A DNA stretch of 10,467 bases. Origin: JAVBNW01 sp031551255 (GTDB lineage: Bacteria; Bacillota; Clostridia; Christensenellales; UBA1750). How positions within the stretch are numbered: position 1 is the stretch's first letter; each line of letters opens with the position of its first letter. The position numbers and the translations under genes were made by a program. The stretch is taken from the NCBI GenBank assembly GCA_031551255.1, contig JAVBNW010000039.1, forward strand, positions 1 through 10,467, written 5' to 3'. Positions 1-4,640 of the stretch are shown in pieces. The notes beneath the pieces were generated by a model. It did not search any database and was not told where the DNA came from. It saw only the letters and a program-made list of their open reading frames with translations.

Positions 1-36
1 AAAAGGCCTCTCGCTTACAATCACCACGTCTTGCGT

Positions 37-357
37 CATTTCTGGCCGGACTTGCATACCTAAAGGTATGAGCCTGCGGCCGTACATTCTTGCAGTTGGC
101 GAATACCCGTGACAATCTCCTAAGGTCGATTGCCGCGGGTCTCTACTCCACCCCGCCAAACCTTCGGTTTGTCGAGGACCCCGGCTGGCCTTGCGCCGTG
201 CCGGTTCGCGCCTTCGGCGCGCACGGCTCCGGCCACCCTCCGGCTCTTTTTATGCAGGACCTCGGCCTCGCGCTCTAAGGAAAGGAACGCCTAATACAAG
301 GATTTTTTCGGTTCCTGCAGCTTCCTTTTCCTGCGTTGCATTTGTCTTGAGTCTGTG
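37..357 (+). repeat. Dispersed intergenic repeat, copy A (carries an internal extra block)
   Basis: Two blocks match copy B at 2618-2794 in the same orientation. Block 1 (37-78) aligns to 2618-2659 with about 35 of 42 bases identical, including the shared stretch cggacttgcatacc. Block 2 (240-356) aligns to 2677-2793 over equal lengths; it starts with the identical run ccggctcttttta, and its last 50 bases match at roughly 40 positions. Between the blocks copy A has 161 bases and copy B only 17. Inside block 1 both copies keep a small hairpin, CATACC/GGTATG here, with a different loop. I do not recognise the family; it may be a lineage-specific non-coding repeat or the decayed remains of an element. 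Confidence 0.8.
79..239. repeat. Structured extra block inside repeat copy A
   Basis: This block replaces a 17-base linker in copy B. It holds several inverted repeats. CAAACC-TTC-GGTTTG is at 157-171. A compound hairpin spans about 187-235, with GCCGTGC (195-201) facing GCACGGC (221-227) and an inner GCGCC-TTC-GGCGC at 208-220. GGGTC (137-141) can face GACCC (177-181). The GC-rich palindromic make-up resembles REP-type or MITE-like sequences, but no target-site duplication is evident and the class is unknown. Confidence 0.5.
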
Positions 358-380
358 AAACTACTTTTTATCATCGGTTT

Positions 381-409
381 ATTATAGCACTGCGCACCGC
401 AATAGTCGA
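381..409 (-). promoter_or_regulatory. Possible leftward promoter
   Basis: On the minus strand a consensus TATAAT (386-381) lies 17 bases downstream of TCGACT (409-404), which matches the -35 consensus TTGACA at four of six positions. It would drive transcription leftward through repeat copy A and out of the window. No gene start is visible downstream inside the window, so this may be a chance match in an AT-rich patch. Confidence 0.3.
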
Positions 410-451
410 TGAACTTCCAAGCGACCCGGCTGTGCGCAATGCGCCTATGCG

Positions 452-1279
452 CTACTGCCTGATGAGCTTGGAATACGCGCCGGATGTTTCGTTGAGCGCC
501 CTGACCGTATGCTGCATCTTTTTAAGCATATCGATCTGCTCGGCGACATCCTTGGCGTTTTCCGTCGTAAGGCCCGTCAGTTTTTCCATGCTTTCGGCGA
601 TCTGGCCGAGCAAATCGTGAATGTCCTTTGCCAGCGCCTTCGTCTTGCCCGAAAGGCTCTTCATCTCGCCCGCGACGATCGCAAAGCCCTTGCCCGCCGC
701 GCCGGCATGAGCGGCCTCGACCGACGCGTTGATCGAGAGCATGTCGGTAGAGGATGCTATGGAGTCGATTTGGGCGATCAGGGCGCCCGCCCTCTTCATT
801 TTTTCGTTGGCGTCGTTCACCGATTCGATAAACCGATTAGAACGCGCGGCGACCGCCTGCATGCCCTCTACGATCGATCGATTGATGTCCGACATGCCTT
901 CGAGCTGCTTAACAAAATTCCGGTATGTTTCGATCAGGTCGTTCTCCCGCTCGATGGACATGCCGATGCCCACGCAGCCGACCACCTTGCCCGTCGCATC
1001 TACAATGGGCGTGGCGGTCGAGCGGAACGGAACGCCCCAAACCTCCTTAGGCACGACTTTCGTGACAATCGCCTTGTTCTTATATGCGGCCGCAAGCGGG
1101 CTCTGCTCGGGCACCTGCGCGCCGATCTTCGCTCGAATATCCACGGTTCTGCCCGGAATGTAGGCGATAAAGCGCTCGGTATCCGTCACCGAAAACATGC
1201 AATCCGCATCCATAAATTCGGCGATGTCGGCCAGCATCGCGCAGATTTCATCCCGCTTGGTAATTCCGCCTCGAATCAT
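452..1279 (-). CDS. Short soluble methyl-accepting chemotaxis-type signalling protein
   Basis: The 275-residue protein has an N-terminal sensor-like region (about 15-110; PAS- or Cache-like core with VWGVPFRSTATPIVD and VGCVGIGMSIE) joined to a shortened MCP signalling domain. The hairpin tip is visible at about 168-210: IDSIASSTDMLSINASVEAA followed by AGAAGKGFAIVAGEMKSL, the region that contacts CheA and CheW in the family. No signal peptide or membrane helix is seen, so it should be cytoplasmic. The coiled coil is much shorter than in standard receptors of 500 or more residues. I prefer the ATG at 1279 because AAGGGG lies 8 bases before it; a GTG at 1288 would add three residues. The gene follows the cNMP/DUF2225 gene by 50 bases and is probably co-transcribed. 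The ligand and partner are unknown. The family assignment is firm, the output (chemotaxis or other) is not. Confidence 0.85.
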   Translation of the reverse strand: MIRGGITKRDEICAMLADIAEFMDADCMFSVTDTERFIAYIPGRTVDIRAKIGAQVPEQSPLAAAYKNKAIVTKVVPKEVWGVPFRSTATPIVDATGKVVGCVGIGMSIERENDLIETYRNFVKQLEGMSDINRSIVEGMQAVAARSNRFIESVNDANEKMKRAGALIAQIDSIASSTDMLSINASVEAAHAGAAGKGFAIVAGEMKSLSGKTKALAKDIHDLLGQIAESMEKLTGLTTENAKDVAEQIDMLKKMQHTVRALNETSGAYSKLIRQ

Positions 1280-1329
1280 ACCCAGCACCCCTTACCCATT
1301 CCTTACAATATCCGCGCCGTAGGCGCGCA

Positions 1330-2535
1330 TCATACCGCGCCGCCGTCGGGCCTTACCATGGCCAGAAGGTCGTCCGCCAAATCGGCGTAAAGTTTTTTGC
1401 CGTTTTTATTGGAACGCACGTTGTAAACCCACTTGCGAATGTCCTTTGTATCGCCCGCGCGGTATAACATTCCGGCGGTGGCCAGGCATACGATCTGCTC
1501 CTGGCCGGGCGTGAGCTGGGTTTCCATAAACAACGTTTCGTTCGCCTGCGCCGCTTTTTGCGCCGCGTAGCGCTCCATGTCCGCATCCTCAGCGTCTTCA
1601 TAGAGCCAGCTTATGTTGGCCCATAGGCGCGTGTTGATTTGCCTGTAATTCGTATACGCGCTCGCGCATAAAAGCGCCAGATAGTGCGCGGCAAACACAA
1701 AATCCAAATCCCGCTCGGCATCAAAATTAAGGGAAACAAGCTTTTTCACGCCGGCCATAGTTTTTTCGATTTGCAGGCCGATAAAGCCCTTCGTATCCAC
1801 AAACAGGGCGCCAAGCGCGCTGAAGTAGCAATGCGGGCAGATGATGATGTCGTACCACGCCATATCAAACCCGCTGAAGAACTCGCGCAGATCGTAGCGG
1901 ATGGGCTTGGCGCTGATAAGCTTTGATTCAAACGTCTTCTTTGCCTTAAACCCCTTGGAACAAAACGGGCATTTATATTCTTTATCGTATACAAGTTGTG
2001 CGTATTCCGGCTTTGTGACGCCCGGGTAACCCTTATGTCCGTCGGGGAAGAGCCCGGTCGACATTGTTTGCGAGGGCGGGCCGCCTAAGGCCTTGGATGC
2101 TTGCGCGGCTTTAGAAACCTGCTGCGTAGGCGGCGCGGGAGGCGACGCCTTGGCGGGCTGGGCCGGAGATGGCGCGGCGGAAGAAGCGGCGCTTCCTGCA
2201 GGCGCGCAAATCGAACTGAGCAACCCATAGGCAACGCGCGGGTGCGCGCTGATGATCTGGTCAAACGCATCCTCGCCGATCACAAACAGCACGGCGTCCT
2301 CTTTCGCGCGGAAGGCCGAACCCCCGCTTCCGGTAAAAAATTCGCGCACGCCGAAAAATTCGCCCTCGCGCGCGGTGCGCTCGAGGATTGCGCTCGCCGG
2401 AGAGGCGATGGTATACACTTCGACCTGCCCCGACACCACCCCGTACATCTCCCGGTTCCCATCGCCCGGCGCGATGCGCTGCCCGGCGGCATAGCGCCTG
2501 TGACGCGCGGCATCGTTTTGCCACTGCTCCCGCAT
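1330..2535 (-). CDS. Crp-like cyclic-nucleotide-binding-type domain fused to DUF2225
   Basis: 401 residues in three parts. Residues about 15-110 look like a cNMP-binding beta-roll (YGVVSGQVEVYTIA, then GEFFGVREFF and a closing helix). The usual proline-arginine of the phosphate-binding cassette is absent (GSGGSAFRA instead), so cyclic-nucleotide binding is doubtful. Residues about 111-160 are an Ala/Pro/Ser/Gln-rich linker. From about 180 comes DUF2225, with CPFC (189-192) and CPHC (233-236), a likely four-cysteine metal site, followed by a mostly helical tail that may be TPR-like. There is no helix-turn-helix, so it is not an ordinary Crp/Fnr regulator. The ATG at 2535 has AGGAGG about 8 bases upstream. 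It is the first gene of a leftward pair with the MCP-like gene; a perfect palindrome lies 25 bases upstream of its start. The domains are recognised; the function is unknown. A cytoplasmic sensory or adaptor role is an inference. Confidence 0.82.
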   Translation of the reverse strand: MREQWQNDAARHRRYAAGQRIAPGDGNREMYGVVSGQVEVYTIASPASAILERTAREGEFFGVREFFTGSGGSAFRAKEDAVLFVIGEDAFDQIISAHPRVAYGLLSSICAPAGSAASSAAPSPAQPAKASPPAPPTQQVSKAAQASKALGGPPSQTMSTGLFPDGHKGYPGVTKPEYAQLVYDKEYKCPFCSKGFKAKKTFESKLISAKPIRYDLREFFSGFDMAWYDIIICPHCYFSALGALFVDTKGFIGLQIEKTMAGVKKLVSLNFDAERDLDFVFAAHYLALLCASAYTNYRQINTRLWANISWLYEDAEDADMERYAAQKAAQANETLFMETQLTPGQEQIVCLATAGMLYRAGDTKDIRKWVYNVRSNKNGKKLYADLADDLLAMVRPDGGAV

Positions 2536-2560
2536 GCCCTCTCCTCCTCTATGTTTTCAG

Positions 2561-2590
2561 CGCGATGATAAACCGCGGTTTATCATCGCG
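2561..2590. promoter_or_regulatory. Perfect 30-bp palindrome upstream of the DUF2225 gene
   Basis: The half-site cgcgatgataaaccg is followed at once by its exact reverse complement, with no spacer. It ends 25 bases before the ATG of the cNMP/DUF2225 gene and just ahead of the ribosome binding site. It could be an operator for a dimeric regulator or a leader-RNA hairpin. A leftward -10-like GATAAA lies within it, with only a weak -35. The decamer tttatcatcg from its right arm also occurs at 366-375 and 3054-3063. The repeat itself is certain, its role is inferred. Confidence 0.6.
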
Positions 2591-2592
2591 AC

Positions 2593-2638
2593 ATGCAAGT
2601 CCTTGAACTGGCTCCGCCATTTCCGGTCGGACTTGCAT
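2593..2638. repeat. 10-bp inverted repeat with 26-base loop
   Basis: ATGCAAGTCC (2593-2602) is exactly complementary to GGACTTGCAT (2629-2638). On the minus strand the loop contains a nested TGGC-GGA-GCCA stem. The right arm is part of repeat copy B and is shared with copy A; the left arm has no counterpart in copy A. It sits directly beside the 30-bp palindrome, so a leftward leader transcript starting upstream could fold into two adjacent hairpins. Confidence 0.55.
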
Positions 2639-2794
2639 ACCAGCTGGTATAAGCCTGCGCACGCGCAGGTCGCGCTCCGGCTCTTTTTAGGCGGGGCCTC
2701 GGCCCCGCGCCCCGGAGAAAAACCGCACAATGCAAGGCCCTCTTCGAATCCTGCATCTTTCTTTTCCTCCGTTGACTTTGTCATCAGTCTGTAT
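2618..2794 (+). repeat. Dispersed intergenic repeat, copy B (compact form)
   Basis: This copy matches copy A (37-357) in two blocks, 2618-2659 and 2677-2793, separated by 17 bases rather than 161. It contains a near-perfect palindrome ATACCAGCTGGTAT (2636-2649), a hairpin CCTGCG/CGCAGG just after it, and a strong GC hairpin GCGGGGCC-TC-GGCCCCGC (2691-2708) whose counterpart in copy A is partly decayed. None of these is followed by a T run on either strand, so they do not look like standard intrinsic terminators. No gene is supported inside the copy. Confidence 0.8.
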
Positions 2795-3090
2795 GTTTTT
2801 CATGGTGCGTCGCTCGCGCCCGCACGATTGCCGCCTTGCCAAAACAAGGCGCGCATACCGGAGGGCCTTTTTATATGGTTATGAATAGAATCGGCAATTT
2901 TGTAATACCTGTAGACCGGAGACGGACGGGCAATCGCAATCCGGCGCTATGCGCGCATTTTCCCGTGCGCGGTCAGCGCGTCGGTTCCATGCATATGACC
3001 GGTTGCAAGCAAAATGATCCACTCCATAGGCACGGCCTCTCGCAGGCGACCTCTTTATCATCGTCGCACGCGCAGACGTGCCGCGCGGCA
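2795..3090. other. Gene-free stretch downstream of the MGMT gene
   Basis: No supported gene. Visible structure includes a hairpin CGCCTTG/CAAGGCG with a CCAAAA loop at 2832-2851, a T-rich patch GGGCCTTTTTAT just after it, and a 12-bp palindrome TGCCGCGCGGCA at 3079-3090 directly beyond the MGMT stop codon. Short frames on both strands show no recognisable protein. The T-rich patch follows a weak AAGGC/GCCTT stem in the rightward direction, but no rightward gene lies upstream of it. Confidence 0.45.
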
Positions 3091-3417
3091 TTACCCGTCG
3101 GCGGAAACCTTCCTATGTTCATCCGGCCACCATCGGCACTTTTTCAAATCCACAGCGCCGCTTTCTTTCAGCGGCACACCCTCGGCGCGCAAAAGATTGC
3201 GCTGCTCGGGCCAGCCCGGCGCTGTATTGCCGCCCGCGTTCACCACGCGGTGGCAGGGCAGTCCCTCCGGCGCGTAGCGCAGCGCGCGGCCCACGCGGCG
3301 GGCATTGCCCGGCCTTCCCAGCAGCAGCGCTATCTGGCCGTAAGTTATGACGCCGCCCGCCGGAACGGCGGCAACCAAGCCGTATACCTGCCCGTCAAAC
3401 TCCGCATCAACCGTCAT
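3091..3417 (-). CDS. One-domain MGMT-family alkyltransferase-like protein
   Basis: 108 residues matching only the C-terminal DNA-binding and active-site domain of O6-alkylguanine-DNA alkyltransferases. Visible are the TYGQIA segment (25-30), the recognition-helix segment NARRVGRAL with its finger-type arginine (about 38-46), and the active-site motif PCHRVV (54-59) with the acceptor cysteine at 55. The usual N-terminal domain is missing (full enzymes have about 160-180 residues). ATL proteins of similar size carry tryptophan at the cysteine position, so this is a short MGMT homologue with the nucleophile retained. The ATG at 3417 lies inside the end of the upstream URO-D gene (11-base overlap), which suggests translational coupling; a TTG at 3426 would add three residues. 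It probably acts on alkylated DNA, by transfer or as a lesion-recognition protein; activity is not shown by sequence alone. Confidence 0.86.
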   Translation of the reverse strand: MTVDAEFDGQVYGLVAAVPAGGVITYGQIALLLGRPGNARRVGRALRYAPEGLPCHRVVNAGGNTAPGWPEQRNLLRAEGVPLKESGAVDLKKCRWWPDEHRKVSADG

Positions 3418-4495
3418 AGCGCCCAAGTTTCATCGCTCGCTCGATGAAGTAGCGGTAGGTGGAAATATCCACCGTGCAGGGAATGGAGTGATCCGAGTGC
3501 AGACAATAGCCGTACCCTTGCTTTACGATCGGGATTTTCGCCTCCAACTCGCGGTCTACGCGCGCGAGGTCGTTCGGATACAGTTCGCGCACGTCGATGC
3601 CTCCCATCAGGCTCAGGCGGTCGCCGTACTCCTTGTGAATGCGTAAAAGATCCATGCCCGCCTTGACCTCGATCACCTGCAAACAGTCGATGCCCGCCTC
3701 CACCATGCCCGGCAGAAGCTTCTCCACCATGCCGCAGGAGTGCATCACCACCGGAAGGCCCAGCGAATGCGCGTAGGCGATCGTGCGGGTGTGCGCGGGC
3801 TGAAGCAGCTCTTTATACATGGCGGGAGACATAAACGGCCGGCCCAAAAAGCCCATATCTTCATAATACCAGATGCCGTCGGGCTTGCCTTCCTTTTCGA
3901 ATAAAATCTCCTGCAGAGCGAGGTTTAATTCCGCGTAGGTGTTGGACATATCCAGCACCCAATCAGGGTCGAGCGCCATGCCCGCGAGCATGTGCTCGTG
4001 CCCGCACACCGGATGCATGCACTCAAACGAATTCACCCCACTCCAGAAGAAAAAACGGTTGTTCTTTCGGCAGGCCTCTTTCTTCTGGCGATACGCCTCA
4101 AAGTTGATGCGGCGCGGGTCGGGCGTAAGCTTGGGCTTGATAAACTCCTCCCACGCGTCGCGTTCTTTTACGAGAAAATCTACGTGTTCCGGGGTGGTGT
4201 CGTGCAATTTGTGCCGGCGCAAAAGCGCTCCGTTGCCATCCCTGACGAGCCGCGTCTCCTCGTTTTCTTCCACCACTTCGGGCACAAAATCGAGATCCGC
4301 AGTGTAGGTAAACGCCCAGCACTCGTCCATATCGAAGTGAAAGATATCCGCAAACGGCACGTCCGCAGGCACCCAGCCCTTTTTCGTCCACTCGCTGTGC
4401 GTGTCGTTCCAGAAGTGCTCAAACAGCGCGATGCGGTCGATCGGCTGCCGCTTAAGCATATTCGCAGTGCGCTCGATGCCGGTCATCTCCTGCAT
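3407..4495 (-). CDS. Uroporphyrinogen decarboxylase (URO-D) superfamily protein, possibly methyltransferase-like
   Basis: 362 residues, cytoplasmic, of the URO-D/MtaA superfamily (TIM barrel). Conserved segments include a start helix RTANMLKRQPIDR, WYYEDMGF (209-216), VVMHSCG (249-255), MGGID (297-301) and CLHSDHSIP (331-339). His252, Cys254 and Cys331 are placed like the H-x-C plus distant Cys zinc ligands of corrinoid methyltransferases such as MtaA. A thiol- or methyl-transfer role is therefore as plausible as decarboxylation; true HemE function is unlikely, since no haem genes are near. The ATG at 4495 has GAGGGGGA 6 bases upstream; an open frame continues upstream to 4624 but without comparable support and across the promoter. 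The gene diverges from the arabinofuranosidase gene and overlaps the MGMT gene by 11 bases. The family is certain, the substrate unknown. Confidence 0.88.
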   Translation of the reverse strand: MQEMTGIERTANMLKRQPIDRIALFEHFWNDTHSEWTKKGWVPADVPFADIFHFDMDECWAFTYTADLDFVPEVVEENEETRLVRDGNGALLRRHKLHDTTPEHVDFLVKERDAWEEFIKPKLTPDPRRINFEAYRQKKEACRKNNRFFFWSGVNSFECMHPVCGHEHMLAGMALDPDWVLDMSNTYAELNLALQEILFEKEGKPDGIWYYEDMGFLGRPFMSPAMYKELLQPAHTRTIAYAHSLGLPVVMHSCGMVEKLLPGMVEAGIDCLQVIEVKAGMDLLRIHKEYGDRLSLMGGIDVRELYPNDLARVDRELEAKIPIVKQGYGYCLHSDHSIPCTVDISTYRYFIERAMKLGRYDG

Positions 4496-4541
4496 GGAAA
4501 TCCCCCTCGCTCTTCGTAAATGGGTACATGACTTTGAGCGC

Positions 4542-4550
4542 AGTATACCA
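4542..4550 (-). promoter_or_regulatory. Extended -10 promoter element for the URO-D gene
   Basis: On the minus strand TGGTATACT is an extended -10 (TG-N plus TATACT). The matching -35 position (about 4565-4570) is weak, as is common for extended -10 promoters, and overlaps the cre-like site. It lies about 47 bases upstream of the ATG at 4495. Confidence 0.5.
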
Positions 4551-4566
4551 CGTTTTAGCCGGGCTT

Positions 4567-4581
4567 TGATACCGTTTCCAT
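4567..4581 (-). promoter_or_regulatory. Candidate CcpA binding site (cre)
   Basis: The minus strand reads ATGGAAACGGTATCA, matching all defined positions of the Firmicute cre consensus WTGNAANCGNWNNCW. It lies 8 bases upstream of the -35 of the arabinofuranosidase promoter and covers the -35 region of the divergent URO-D promoter. Arabinan-utilisation genes are commonly under carbon catabolite control, which fits. Binding is inferred from the consensus only. A TTCCATGGAA palindrome (4576-4585) overlaps its edge. Confidence 0.55.
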
Positions 4582-4589
4582 GGAATTTG

Positions 4590-4618
4590 TTGCCGCATCG
4601 CCCCGGGCGTGCTACAAT
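4590..4618 (+). promoter_or_regulatory. Sigma-A-type promoter of the arabinofuranosidase gene
   Basis: TTGCCG (4590-4595) and TACAAT (4613-4618) are separated by exactly 17 bases. Transcription would start near 4625, leaving a leader of only about 16 bases that begins almost at the ribosome binding site AAGGGGGAG. Confidence 0.7.
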
Positions 4619-4640
4619 CGCCAAAAAGGGGGAGTATGCC

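Larger units (their letters stand above)
1..451. other. Gene-free left-edge region with dispersed repeat copy
   Basis: No coding gene is supported in these 451 bases. Most of the stretch is repeat copy A (37-357) with a structured block inside it. After the repeat comes an AT-rich patch at about 361-387 with a possible leftward promoter. The last part (388-451) lies just beyond the stop of the MCP-like gene and shows no hairpin followed by a T run, so no intrinsic terminator for that gene is visible. Short open frames exist here but have no ribosome binding site or recognisable product. Confidence 0.6.

Noticed and set aside
137..235. Structured block considered as a tRNA or tmRNA fragment because of GGTTCGCGCC-like and CGGGTCTCTACTCC-like stretches
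   Set aside because: No cloverleaf, no anticodon arm in the right place and no matching acceptor stem could be assembled.
90..278. A 62-residue plus-strand frame in repeat copy A
   Set aside because: It lies mostly in the structured extra block and has no convincing ribosome binding site or known motif.
509..1390. A 293-residue open frame on the plus strand opposite the MCP-like gene
   Set aside because: It is antisense to a gene with clear family motifs, has an Arg/His/Leu-rich composition without any recognisable domain, and arises from GC-rich codon bias. It also has no ribosome binding site.
2691..2708. Strong GC hairpin considered as an intrinsic terminator
   Set aside because: There is no T run after it on either strand, and it is part of the repeat copy; the T run lies on the 5' side for rightward reading.
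2557..2784. A 75-residue minus-strand frame inside repeat copy B
   Set aside because: The homologous part of copy A has stop codons in the same frame and substitutions are not biased to third positions, so the conservation looks non-coding. It has no family match I recognise.
2947..3027. A 26-residue minus-strand frame with a GAGAGG sequence 8 bases before its ATG
   Set aside because: The ribosome binding site is tempting, but the peptide has no recognisable feature and lies in a repeat-like intergenic stretch.
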